This document shows positions 50,696 to 62,686 of a stretch of DNA of 64,000 bases, one piece after another (position 1 is the stretch's first letter; each line of letters starts with the position of its first letter). The translations under genes and the position numbers were made by a program. The stretch covers positions 81,501 to 145,500 of the forward strand of contig CAUYUJ010018467.1 in assembly GCA_963575745.1 (NCBI GenBank). Direction: 5' to 3'. The notes beneath the pieces were generated by a model, which was not told where the DNA came from, did not search any database, and saw nothing but the letters and a program-made list of their open reading frames with translations. Source of the stretch: Prorocentrum cordatum. Taxonomy: Eukaryota > Sar > Dinophyceae > Prorocentrales > Prorocentraceae.

Positions 50696-52015
50696 TCACT
50701 TTCTCTCCGTGCTCTGCAGACTGATCGAAGAGTATGGGTTGTCGATGTTCTTGTGGACTATCGTGTAACTGCCGTCGACGATCTCGGTCGTGTACGTCCA
50801 ATCCTTGAAGGCGGCCTTGAGCTTCTCGTCGGCCAAGGGTGTGCCGCACAGGTCCTCGATCAGCTTCACTGGGATAGTGGACCCAGAGTCTTTGCCGTAG
50901 CGCGCCATGCACATCTCGTATATCTGGGCCACCTGCCCGTGCATGAGCATCGGCACCCCGTGCCGCCTTGCCAATCCCTGGCCCAACTCTACGTCCTTTG
51001 CCATCATCTCTGCCGTGAAGTCTGGCGTGTAGGTGCCGTCTGCAACGCGCGCAAATTCCGTCTCCCAGCAGAACGAGTTGCCCGAGGAGATGCGCATGGC
51101 GTCGAAGAGCAGCTTCATATCGACGCCGCTCTTCTTGGCGATCATCATGGCCTCGCCCATGGCACAATCCTGCACCGCGCACAACATGTTCGTGAGAATT
51201 TTCACGACCGTCTCGTGCCCGAACTCCCCACAGCGCACAATGCGCGGCGCCGACAGCGAGATGAGCGGCCTCACTCGCTCGAAGGTGGCCTCGTCCGCGC
51301 CCACGAGCGCCACCATCTTACCGACCTTGAGGATCTGCATCCCGCCCGTCACCGGCGCCGCCACCGCAGACGCCCCCCGCTTCTCGACCTCGGACCTGAT
51401 CCTCATGGTGTTCTCGAAGTCCGTGGTGGAGTGCTCGATCCACACCGCGCCGGGCTGCAGCCCTGCCAGAATGCCGCTGTCGCCCACCCCGCCGTCCTTG
51501 CCAATGCCCATGGCGGCTGAGACGTGCTCGGGCCGGGGCAGTCCCGTCATCACCACGTCGCACCTCTCGGCCAGGGCGCGCGGCGTGGAGGCCCACTCGG
51601 CCCCCTGCTCCAGCATACCCCCGGCCACCGAGGGGCCCTTGATGTCGTGGAGGACCGGGCTCAAGCCGGCACGGATCAGGTTGCCAGCCACGGCCTGCCC
51701 CAGCTGCCCGATGCCGACGATCCTGGGGAAACCAGCAGATACAGGTACCGCCAACTCCCCAGGCCTCTCCCAGAGTGCCGAGCCCCGACTGGGATCTCGA
51801 GGCGAATGCCGCGGTGGCGAAGATGGCCTCCCAGGAGGCCACCCAAAGTAGGCGAAAACGAAGGAGGGGCAGCGGCACCTGTACTCTTCTCTCCCCGAGA
51901 TCCCGACGCGCCCCGGCCTCGGCCACTCGATCGTTGGGCGGGGCGGCTGCGCTGCGGCGCACCAGCGGCGGCCGTGGCGGAGCAGCTGGCAGGACGCCCG
52001 GCCATGGGCGGCCAT
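50696..52015 (-). CDS. 3-hydroxyisobutyrate dehydrogenase-like (beta-hydroxyacid dehydrogenase) protein
   Basis: Proposed exons are 52015-51879 and 51722-50696, joined in phase 2 to give 387 aa. The leader MAAHGRASCQLLRHGRRW is Arg-rich without acids, as in mitochondrial targeting peptides. RIVGIGQLGQ (46-55) is the Rossmann GxGxxG, IEHSTTDF (142-148) the substrate loop, and AAPVTGGMQ (167-175) matches the PVSGG substrate motif. GHETVVKILTNM (214-225) carries the catalytic Lys220 and the Asn four residues later. The C-terminal half is the helical dimer domain (MMAKDVELGQGLARRHGVP). Family enzymes oxidise 3-hydroxyisobutyrate or related beta-hydroxyacids with NAD(P), for example in valine breakdown. 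The exact substrate cannot be told. An upstream Met at 52060 is an alternative start. All key residues are intact, so this is probably a functional host gene. Confidence 0.88.
   Translation of the reverse strand: MAAHGRASCQLLRHGRRWCAAAQPPRPTIEWPRPGRVGISGREEYRCRCPSFVFAYFGWPPGRPSSPPRHSPRDPSRGSALWERPGELAVPVSAGFPRIVGIGQLGQAVAGNLIRAGLSPVLHDIKGPSVAGGMLEQGAEWASTPRALAERCDVVMTGLPRPEHVSAAMGIGKDGGVGDSGILAGLQPGAVWIEHSTTDFENTMRIRSEVEKRGASAVAAPVTGGMQILKVGKMVALVGADEATFERVRPLISLSAPRIVRCGEFGHETVVKILTNMLCAVQDCAMGEAMMIAKKSGVDMKLLFDAMRISSGNSFCWETEFARVADGTYTPDFTAEMMAKDVELGQGLARRHGVPMLMHGQVAQIYEMCMARYGKDSGSTIPVKLIEDLCGTPLADEKLKAAFKDWTYTTEIVDGSYTIVHKNIDNPYSSISLQSTERK
51723..51878 (-). other. Intron of the dehydrogenase gene
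   Basis: 156 nt. The donor TACAG|GTGCCG and acceptor TTTCCCCAG|GATCG are canonical GT-AG. It is a multiple of three and has no stop, so retention would insert 52 residues in front of the Rossmann motif without breaking the frame. Splicing creates the codon AGG (Arg46) across the junction. Confidence 0.75.
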
Positions 52016-52044
52016 GCGCCACGTGGAGGCCGGGGCAGTGCCGA

Positions 52045-52400
52045 GGGGGGTCGCGTCCAAAGTGGCCGTCGCTCCCGTCCTGGAAACGGGCTCCCCTCTG
52101 GTGGGGCCCGGCGGGAGCGCCTATAGGAGAGGCGCCCAAGAACATCCAGAGCCTCCTCGACGCTCGAAACCGCCCTCCGCCTCGATCCCCTCGATGTCCA
52201 AGGATGGGCTGGATCCGATGGGGGTCGCCACCAAGGGGGTCACCGCCTCCTCCTGGAGGCGGACTCCCCTGGGGGGACCCTTCGGAAACTTACAGGAAGG
52301 CGCCCAAGAACGTCCAGAACCTCATCGATGTTCGACCCGCTCTCAACCTCTCAACCTGGATACCCTCGACTTCCGGGGGTGGCTGAAGACACCCCCCCTG
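52045..52400. repeat. Diverged duplication upstream of the dehydrogenase
   Basis: Copies near 52048-52160 and 52221-52330 share GGGGTCGC, TCCTGGA, GGCTCCCCT/GACTCCCCT and GGCGCCCAAGAAC(A/G)TCCAGA. They lie directly upstream of the start codon region and may hold promoter sequence. Confidence 0.65.
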
Positions 52401-52409
52401 GTGGTGACC

Positions 52410-53110
52410 CCCCTTGGCACTGCCCGAGAGGGTGGGGGAGGACTGACCCAACTATAATGGGGCCAGAATAGCTATACGTAGAGGGAAGCGTCCTGGCCAC
52501 CCTCCCCCTGACCTTCCACAGGATGCTCCCTTGGGAAATGGATTCGGCTGCTTCGTGTCATCCTTCTGCAGCTCCTCCTGCTGCTCCACCTCCACCTGCA
52601 AGTGCTCGCGCACCCTGTGCCCCTGCTGCCCGATATCCACCACCGTGCCGCCAGGTACGACATGGAGTGCCCTCAGGCCCAGCCGAGTTCTCCATAGAAG
52701 GGCCTGGACCCTGGATGTTCGGCTGTCATGAGCGATCTCGAGGATACTGGCGTGACTCTACCAGAAACCTCGGGACGGTGGTTGGGATCCCACACTTCAA
52801 AGACATGACTTGAGCGTAGCTGCCCCGATACGCAACGCGCAACACGTAGCGAATTGGTACGGAGCTCAACACGAAGACTGAACACGTAGGTCTGACGCGA
52901 TACGTTCGCCAAAACGTGTGCCAATACATGGAACCAACGCGCAACGTATTGGCACGGACGCCTTGAACACGGGACGTGTTGCGTTTCAACATGGGAGTAT
53001 CGAGACAGATAGGGACTTGAAATGGTCCACGGACGCGTCCTCACGCCTCCTTGGGCTCCTCTGAGGCCGTCTCGGAGGCCCTGGGGGTCGGCCCGACGGG
53101 CCAGCACCGT
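52410..53110. other. Intergenic, no gene recognised
   Basis: The stretch 52810-52990 has short repeats of ACGTGT/ACACGT and AACACG(T/A) type. There is no domain-bearing frame. Confidence 0.5.
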
Positions 53111-53116
53111 CGTCTG

Positions 53117-53595
<479 letters not shown>

Positions 53596-53924
53596 TAGGA
53601 CTTTGCCATTCGCGGTCCTCCGCCCCGAAGAGCATCCAACACAGCCAGAGATGGCAATGAGGTCGCCCCAAGACGGCACCCCAAGGGGCCCAACCAGCCC
53701 CAATCGGAAGACAGCTCGCCGCGTGGGCCCCACCGCCAGCCCAAACGGCGAGCATACATCGGGCGTAGCCCCGCACGCATTTGGATGCCCACGCTTCGTC
53801 CTTGTACTACTCGCGGGCCCCCAGCACGGTGAGTGCGTTGACGGCGTCCTGCTCGTACAAGGGACACAAGTAGGTTGCACCCTTGGCCGCCGAGAATGGC
53901 ACCATCCACTATAGGTTGCACCTG

Positions 53925-54785
53925 AGGTTGCGCTCTCTGCGACCGAGCATAAAACCGTCTCCTATTGGTTGCACCATAGGTTGCGCCCTCAGCCGCCGAG
54001 AAAAAAAAACGTCTCCTATCAGTTGCGCCATAGGTTGCGCCCTCGGCGGCCGATAATACAACCGTCTCCTGTTGGTTGCGCAAAAGGTTGTGCCCTCGGC
54101 GGCTGAGAATAAAACCGTCTCTGAGTGGTTGCTCCATAGGTTGCGTCCTAAACCGTCTCTCACTGGTTGCGCCATAGGTTGCGCCCTCGGGGGTCGATGA
54201 TGAACCCGTCTCCGATAGGTTGCGCCATAGGTTGCGCCCTCGGCCGCCAACAAAAACACCGTCTCCTATTGGTTGCGCCATAAGTTGCGCCCTCGGCCGC
54301 CAATAATAAAACCATCTCCTATCGGTTGCGCCCTCTGCGGCTGAAAATCAAGCCGTTCCCTTTCGGTTGCACCAAAGCTTGCGCCGTCGGCGACCGAAAA
54401 TAAAAACGTCTCCAATCGGTTGGGCCATATGTTGCGCCCTCGGCGGCCGAGAATAAAACCGTCTCCGATTGGTTGCGCCATAAGTTGCGCCCTCGGCCGC
54501 CACTAATTAAATCGTCTCCTGTCGGTTGCGCCGTAGGTTGTGCCCTCGGCGGTCGAGAATAAAACCGTCTCCTGTTGGTTGCGCCATAGGTTGCGCCCTC
54601 GGCGGTCGAGAATAAAACCGTCTCCTATCGGTTGCGCCATAGGTCGCGCCCTCGGCGGCCGAGAATAACACCTTCTCCGATTGGTTGCGCCAAAAGTTGC
54701 GACCATAGATTGCGCCCTCGGCCACCAAATTAAACTGTCTGTTATTGGTTACGCCACAGGTTGCGCCCTCTTCCGCCGAGTAAAA
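53925..54785. repeat. 53-bp satellite, about 15 units
   Basis: The unit is GGTTGCGCCATAGGTTGCGC, CCTCGGCGGCCGAGAATAAA, ACCGTCTCCTAT(C/T). The period is 53 (for example 54548 to 54601). GGCGGCCG is partly replaced by GGCCGCC, a local inversion-like change. Because 53 is not a multiple of three, the encoded phrase PIGDGFILGRRGRN shifts frame from unit to unit. Confidence 0.9.
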
Positions 54786-54809
54786 CCGTCGAGTGACGAG
54801 TGCGACCAG

Positions 54810-54890
54810 TCAGTTCAGTTCAGTTCAGTTCAATTCAGTTCAATCAGCCTAGTTTAGTCCAAGCCAGTCTGGTCCAGTCCAGTCAGTTTA
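54810..54890. repeat. (CAGTT)n tract
   Basis: Pentanucleotide CAGTT repeats decay into CAGTCC-type sequence. It follows the 53-bp satellite. Confidence 0.85.
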
Positions 54891-54899
54891 CCTCGCGAG

Positions 54900-57020
54900 A
54901 AACAAATTCGGGCTACGCCCGAAAATACGGCCTCCAGATGAGCCCCAAAAGGGGGATCCCGAACTGATGAACTGATGCTCCGGACACGTCCTTCAAATAT
55001 TGCCCCGAAACCGCCAGCAAGAGGCCTCGAGATGCCCCTGAGAGGCCAGTCTCCTCGTCCTTCCCTCCTACCTTTCTCTCTCTCCTCGCCACTCCTTCCC
55101 TCCATCCTCCCTGCTCCCCTCGCCCGGGGGAGGAGGGGGAGGGGGCAGGAAGGGAACATGACGAGGATGAGGAGGAGGAGAAGGAGGAGGACACGAGGAA
55201 AGCAAATGAGGACAGGACTGACCTGGAGGAGCAGGAAGCAGAAAGGAAGAGAAAGAAGAGAGCAGGAGGAGCGGGACGAGGAGAGACGAGGAGGGCGGGG
55301 GAAGCAGGCCAATGAGCAAGAGGATGATGATGATGATGATGATGAGGAGGAGGAGGAGGAGGAGGAGGAGGAGAGCAGATGGAGCAGGAGGAGGAGGGGA
55401 GCGCTAGAGGGAGTATCGCGCCTCCTCCTCCTCCGCGATGCTCGGCAGGAGCTCCTGCGGCGCAGTGGGGTTTGGGGGGGGGCCTCTCAAACCCCCTTCT
55501 CCTGGAGCCAGGGGGAAGAACGAGAGAGAGAGGGAGGGTAGGAAAACTAGTAGGAGTAGGGGCAAGCCGGGTTCAGCGAGTCAGAAGGCCCCGCCTACTC
55601 CCGCCAGCCCTGCCACAGCATAAGAAGGCATTCTGGCACAACTCAATATTAGGATTGGAACGCGTTCCCACCACGCAAAGGGAAGGCGCTCGTGCATAGA
55701 CCCGCTTCCGACGACGTAGGGAAGAGAAAGCTACGCCGACCGCGCAAGGGCAGGAACGGCAAAACTTCAGATGGGCGCGGCGAAGACGAAGCACGCGCCG
55801 CGCTGACACAACACTGACACGTTCACGCACAAGCCGCGCGGCGCTTTGGGCGAGGTCGGCATTTCGCCCGCTCTCGCGCGGCCCCGCTGAGACTGTCGCT
55901 GTCGCGCGACTCGGCAAAAGAGCCATGCGCCGCGCCCGCGGTGGAATGCCACGTCGCTCACAAGCGGTGGCCCCCCCAAAAAAATCGCGAGTCTAAAAGG
56001 TGCGCCGCGTCGAAGCGGGAGCGCCACTTCCAGGCGAAATCTGGACGGCGCCGTGGCGAAAGCGACATTTACGCCAACTTGCGCGTCGACGAAATTGCGC
56101 GCGAACGAAATGTGCGCAGCGCTCAAGCAGGAGCTCAGATCTACAGAGCAAGGAGCGCAACGCCAAGGCGAGAGCGACACTTCGGCCTTTCGCGCGAGAT
56201 GCGCGCCCCGTGCCATTACTGCCACGCAGTTTGCAACATGGGCGACATCATGTCCATGTTGAGAGGAATCAAGCATATCTTTCTCGCTTGGGGTACGTAT
56301 GATGTGACCGCCAGGATCTGGACGCTATCGGCCAGCTAGGTGGCAGAGTATGAGTATAGACCAATGTGAAATAAGGATCGGAGCAGGAGTAGGAGGAGAA
56401 GGAGGAGGAGGCGAAGACGGATGATGACGAGGATGTAGGACGAGCAGGGAGGAGGCAGGAGAAAGTGAAAAAAGGAGGCAGGACAGAGGAGGCGGAGGTA
56501 AGAGGAACGGGGAAGAACAAGGAGGATGGGCCTTTGCGCCGCGTGCCGTCAGACGGCCATCCTCTCGACAGGGGGAGGGACGGCACTGCCCAATCTTGCC
56601 CTGAAGAACCTCGGGAAGGAGGCGACGCCCAATGCCTGCGAGGAGCCCAGGGGAGAGCCGGGGGAACAACACAATGTGCCCTGACAGCCTGGCAGACTGG
56701 GAGGTCCCGTGGAGTGCGGGGCCTCGGGATCCAGTGGGGACCTCGCGGCTCACTGGGGGCTGCGAAGTGCGCAATTGTCGCCACTGTCGCGGGAGGAGGA
56801 GGAGGAGGAGGAGGTCCCGCGCTCCGACTGTCAATCTGATGACCGCCATCGACGGAGACCGCGAGACTGGCAGGGGAAAGCACAGCTAGCACTTCTTGGC
56901 CGCGCAGCTTGTCACCACTCTGGGAGGAGCCGTGCGCGGACGGCACGGGAGGATGAGGAGGGGAGCGAGGGGGAGGAGAATGGGGTAACGAGGGTAGGAA
57001 ATCGGGGCGCGCAAAAATGG
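54900..57020. other. Intergenic, no gene recognised
   Basis: A GAT/GAG tract at 55322-55376 and short CGCGAGA/GCGACATTT phrases at 55930-56200, which look like a decayed short repeat. Frames on both strands lack domains. Confidence 0.45.
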
Positions 57021-57025
57021 ATTAG

Positions 57026-57067
57026 CGATCCATGGATTTGGCACGCGGTCGCCAAATCCATGGATCG
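57026..57067. repeat. Perfect 17-bp inverted repeat with an 8-base loop
   Basis: Arms CGATCCATGGATTTGGC and GCCAAATCCATGGATCG around ACGCGGTC. It is strong enough to form a cruciform or an RNA hairpin. It resembles a terminator stem in shape, but no gene ends nearby. Confidence 0.85.
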
Positions 57068-57069
57068 GG

Positions 57070-57600
57070 GGAGGTGCCCTCCCCAAAATGCGGTCGGTGC
57101 CGCCTCTCTCGGCGGCGGAAATCCGCGAGTCCTATGGAAACCAGACCCGTCGCTAATCCACGCCCCGTTAATCCATGTTTGCGACCGCCTGAGAAAGGAG
57201 GAAACCTGAGGTGGGGGGAGGGGTCCCAACCACCCCCACGCCTCGCCGCTCCTCGTCACCCCTCCCCTTCTCCCCGTCCTCGTGTTGCTCCTTCTAGCTT
57301 GCCCAGACCCATCCCTCCCTCCCCTCTTCGCTTCCGTTCTCCTCAACCTTCACCCCTCCGCCCCTTCCTCAGGATCTTCTCCTCCTCCTCCTCCTCCCCC
57401 TCGTCCTCTTCATCCCTCCCTCCCTCTTCGTCCTCTGTGTTTTTATCATGCGCACCACTCCGAAAGAGCAGAATTCCGAGGCGATAACTTGAAGTCGTCC
57501 TTGTTTTGTCTGGTCATTTCGCTTGACAGATCTTCAAACTCCTGAGAACCAGGGGCATACCTCACTCAGATCGCGACGTCACAACCCAATAGCACAGCCT
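57070..57600. other. Intergenic with pyrimidine-rich sequence
   Basis: CT-rich from 57230 to 57440, then unique AT-richer sequence. No gene. Confidence 0.45.
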
Positions 57601-57719
57601 TATTGCCAAGCATGTTCTTATACAGCCTTTTAGGATCATATGGGGTGTTCAAAGATTCTGCGCACATTCGTAAAAATCATGTTCGCCTAAGACATCCTCG
57701 CAACATCGATTCCCGACGT

Positions 57720-58105
57720 ACAGCACACACGGAACACTCACACACAACAGACCATCCACACGCAACACAGGGCACATACACACCACCTGAACACAAGCAC
57801 ACACAACACAAACACACACACACGACAACCGAACAGCACGCATGACAGACACACACACACAACCGCGCACACACCTACACCGACACACACACATCCATAA
57901 CACACTCATAACACACACGCACAGCTCCTACAACACACAAGCACACTTTTTCCTCGCGGGCGCAAGCGAACGCGCAGGCACCGTGGTGAAAGGTCCGGGC
58001 CGAGAGCCGATCTAATTACACGCGCGGGCGAAGCAACACACACACACACGGAACCAACAGAAAACACACACAACAGACAACACAACAACAACACACACAC
58101 CACAC
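57720..58105. repeat. AC-rich degenerate microsatellite, block 1
   Basis: CACACA/ACAACACA phrases interrupted by a unique 70-bp GC segment (about 57950-58020). Confidence 0.9.
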
Positions 58106-58334
58106 ACTTGATAGCTGGTGGAACGAGACGTCGTCGAACTACTGGCGCCTTGTCCCCCTTTCTTCGCTCGCGTACAGACCCTAGAAACTCTTTGCGCTTC
58201 TCACCCCTGCCCCCTGGCCGAATCGCTCGCACGCTGGCCAGCGTGAAGTCATGCCGCTGCGGATGCCGATCGCCCCCCTCAGGATTCCTACAATCTCCCC
58301 CAGTTCCGCGGACCAACGGCCGCCCCTGAGCAAC

Positions 58335-58485
58335 AGATGCCCCACGACACACAACACACATGACATACACACAACACAACATACACAGAACACACACAAA
58401 CACAACACACAAGACACCCACCACACACGCACATCGCACGCAATGTACAGCACACACACAAACACACATATTGCACGACGCTTTG
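58335..58485. repeat. AC-rich degenerate microsatellite, block 2
   Basis: The same ACACAACACA phrases as block 1 after a 230-bp unique spacer. Confidence 0.9.
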
Positions 58486-58499
58486 CATGAGCCTACACA

Positions 58500-59560
58500 C
58501 ACGTGCCACGTGTATATCATAGTGAGGGGGGCCGCACGGTCTTACATCATCCCTGGGTGCGTGGGTGAAGTTGGTTCTGTGGTCCAGATGATGCTAGTTG
58601 TTGTTTGTCGTCGTCGTCGTCCACCCCACGACCCACCTGCCACCCACCCCGCCACCCACCCGCGACTGACCCTCGACCCACCCGAGACTCACCCCGCGCC
58701 TGTGCGCGTTCTGCTTGGGTGTGTGCGTGTGTGTATAGACAGAGCCACCATGCCAGGCGGCCCAGACCCTGTATCCCCAGTAGCCGGTGCGCACTCCAGA
58801 TGGGGACAAATGGCAGTGAGTAGGGCAAGGCATCTCACTCCCGTTGGAAGCCCCATCTCCCGCAGCCAGGGCAACCCAGGACGAGTTCAGCTGCTTGCCC
58901 TGCAAATCGACCAGACCGACCAGCCCTCCAGGACCCTCCACTCGCCCGCTGTACTCGTGCACTGGGGAAACCGTCGAGCGGACAGAAGGGACGCGCGAAA
59001 CATCGTGGTACCAGACCCTGCCAACGTGCACGTCATCGCTGCCAACTTCCGCTGGCTACCGCCGCCGTCTTCTGGCGAAGATGGCCTCTATGGAACGGAA
59101 CGTATATGGGCACTTTTAATCCCAAAGATCTTGAACGAGTCTGCTAGACGTCTGGCATTCTAACGCCACCGACTGTAGCCGACGTTGCCTGAAATGCTGG
59201 AGATAGGCATCCCCAAGGACCGCGGATTCATCCTCCTGCTGCTGCTCCGTTTGCTCCACCTCCACCTCATCCTTCTCACCATCCTCCTACAGTCCATTAT
59301 ACACTTTCCCTTCCCATTAGAAGACGTAATGCGCATGTAAAGGCCGATCCCCTCCTTCCCTTTGCCCCTCCCCCTTCTCCTCTAGCCTTCTCCTGCTCTT
59401 CCCTTTTCGCTTCCTTCTCATGCTCCTCTCCTCCTGTTCCTTTCCCCCCTTCGTTGTTCCTCCACCCTCATGGTGAGGAGAAGGAGGGAAGGGGGAGGAG
59501 AGGAGGGAGAAGGAGGAGGGAGGAGGAGGAGGAGGGAGGAAATTGAGGAAGCGGTGGGGA
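58500..59560. other. Intergenic, possible weak reading frame
   Basis: A plus-strand frame ends NFRWLPPPSSGEDGLYGTER, then WALLIPKILNESARRLAF (stop near 59161). Its upstream part is CA- and CACCC-repeat sequence, and no domain is recognised, so no gene is called. CT/AGG-rich sequence follows from 59340. Confidence 0.4.
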
Positions 59561-59564
59561 CACC

Positions 59565-60035
<471 letters not shown>

Positions 60036-60835
60036 ATGCCTCCTCCTTCGAGGGGGGACGCGGCGCTCCTCCCCAAGGCTGAGGCGGTGCCTGGCGCGGG
60101 CGGCGGTGGAGAGGGGCGGGGGGGGGGGGCGGCGGCCCGAGGAGGCGAAGCGCTCGGCGCGGTGGCCGGCTGCCGCCCCCGGGAGGCAAGGCGGGGAGGA
60201 CGAGGAGGGAATGATTCCCTCCTCGTCCACCCCATGGTTTTGGTATTTCCATTGTTTTCCAAAGGTTTTGGTATCCCCTGGGAGTGCCACAACCATGGGG
60301 AACAGCATGAGACGCACATCAGCGTACTGAGCAAAAGCACGGGACTTACGATGCCTCATAGCGCGGCCCAGCCTCCAGCCTCCAGGCACACACACACACA
60401 CACACTGCAAAACAAAGCATGCAATCGACCGCCCACTTAGGGAGCACGGCAGGAGATATCCGTGCGACAACTGGGCAGGACGAGGAGGGAGCAGAACAAC
60501 AGACGGCTGCAACTCTCGGAGGTTCATGCGGAATTCTTTGGTCGGCGCTGGACCCCACTGCCGTGGCGCGCCAGGGGTGGGGCCAGAGGCGCCGCCAGGA
60601 GGGCCCAGTGACGATCCAACAGGTACAAGCAGAGCTCCGAAATGATGTGGTTGTGTATTCGTAGTTCTCCCTCGGAAGGTGAGAGAGGACGGAGGTGGGG
60701 GTGAGGGCAGGAGGGAGGGGGGGTGCTGGGAAGAGGGCGATGGGGATAGGGAATGAGGGGGCGAGGAGGAAAACGAGAAGAAGGAGGAGGAGGAGGACGG
60801 TGGGAGCGAGGAAGCGTTTCTCTCTCCCTCCTCTT
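60036..60835. other. Intergenic with a GC hairpin
   Basis: The block at 60545-60619 (GCGCTGGACCCC to GGGCCCAGTG) shares the core of the 49.8-kb foldback element. No gene is recognised. Confidence 0.5.
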
Positions 60836-60869
60836 CCTGTCGTTTCCCCTCCTCCCCCTTCCTGCCGTT

Positions 60870-61025
60870 CTCCTCCTCCTCCCCTCCCTCCTCCTCCTCC
60901 TCCTCCTCCTCCTCCTCCTCCTCTCCTCCTCCTCCCTCCTCCTCCTCCTCCTCCTCCTCCTCCTTTTCCTCCTCCTCCTCCTTTTCCTCCTCCTCCTCCT
61001 CCTCCTCCTCCTGCTCCTCCTCCCA
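60870..61025. repeat. CTC microsatellite
   Basis: About 155 bp of CTC with TTTT and single-base interruptions. Confidence 0.95.
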
Positions 61026-62680
61026 TTGCTCCTCCGTTTCTTCACTGCCTAACCGGCACCTTCGTGCTATCCTGCGCCTGCCGCTTTCGGCTGCACCGGC
61101 GATTGCCATCCTCCTAATCCTCACCTGCCCCTCCTCATCCCTCCCGTTCTCTTCGTCGTACGCCTCTTCCTCCTCACCCCGCACATATATTTCCTCGCAG
61201 GTCCCCCTCCTCATATCCTTCCTCTGCTCCTCTTCACTCTGGGAGTTCTTCGTCGGTAGATTCTGGTGTTCGCCTCATGGGCTGATCTGGCGCTGTCCAC
61301 ATGGCACTCGACAGTCACGTCTCGCAGAACACGAAATGCCAAATCCTTGCACATTTGCGAAATTCTGCGCCGCAGAACACCATTCAAAAGTTGTTCGCTG
61401 AACGGTGGGCCTTGAACATCAGAACGACCCTTGGCCATGGGCATCTAGGGGCGTAACCTTGGGCAATTTTTGTTGCGCATGTCCGCTACGAAGGGGTCGT
61501 GACGTGAATGGTGGGTACCCATGATGGCCAGAAGTACAGCAGAAGTGGCGATCGCGGCAGAATTACCCATTGCGCACTCATGTGGCAAGCCCCCGCCCTC
61601 TCCCCCACCTAGTATCCACGCCGTCTTTTGTCCCCCATGGCGCGGCTTCATCGTTTCTTGGTGCGCGCGCCTTCCATGCCACCGTCTCGTATGTCTTCCT
61701 GGATGCTCCCAATCTCCATGACGAAGTCTTGACAACACGGAGGCTGTAGCGCCCGCGCCATGCCAGTCCTGAAGGGCCTGGCCACTGGAAGCACGCGCGG
61801 CTGAGGGAGAGGGCGAGAAGGGAAGGCAAGGAGAAATACTGACATGAACACTGACCAAATGGGGGCAGGTGCCCCCTAGTCCGAAGACGCATTTCCGAGC
61901 TCACACATCCAGGCGAACGCGACCACGGCAGTCGGGGAACCGAAACCAAATGTAGCCTCGGAACCGCCGAGCCCCGCAATAAACGAAGGGCAGCCGCAGC
62001 AACGGAACGGCCAGCGGGTGCGTCCTGACCGCCGAAGGCGGCGGTCGCTACCCTCCCCGGAGCCGAAGGACGAGAGCCGCGACGTCCAGGCTCCCATCTG
62101 CGCTGCGCGCGGGCCTGACGCGGCGCCGACCCGAGCGTGAACCCTGCCAAATGACGCCCCCCCGCCGAAGTCTGGACCGCCGGGTCCTCAGACGAGGGGC
62201 CACGGGCCCCTGGCATGGGCCACATCCAGGCCCTCCCCCGTTCCTGGCCTGCCGAAACGTGAGAGATCCCACATCACTTGGAAATACCTCCGCACCTCCC
62301 CGCGATGCTGGGGGAGATCCGCCCGCACGGCACCGTGGCCGTTGGAAACCCAGGGGCCTCCGAGGCCCGGCCACGCCTTCGGCGGGCGCTGACGGGGAGG
62401 TTGTGGCAGTGGAAGGGGGAGGGGCATCACCAGGCAGGCTGACCCCCGTCCACACCTTCGAAAAGCCTCGCCCCCGCCTCCAACCAAACCCCGCGGGGAC
62501 CGTCCAAACCCTGGGGGCCTAATACCTCGAGAGTGACCTCCGAGGCCCCATCAATCTCATGAGAATCCATGAGCCCGGACTCCGCGAACACTTGCCATCC
62601 TGTGGTTGCAACAACCATGCTCCCGAACCATTGGATGAAACAACAAAAACATGCTGCGTCGTGGTCTGCCGCAGCATAGC
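61026..62680. other. Intergenic, no gene recognised
   Basis: Unique sequence with several overlapping frames. None has a domain, splice pattern or repeat family that I can name. Confidence 0.4.
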
Positions 62681-62686
62681 TCCTAC

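Noticed and set aside
50558-51851. Plus-strand frames of about 270-320 codons over the dehydrogenase
   Set aside because: They are antisense shadows. The minus strand encodes all family motifs.
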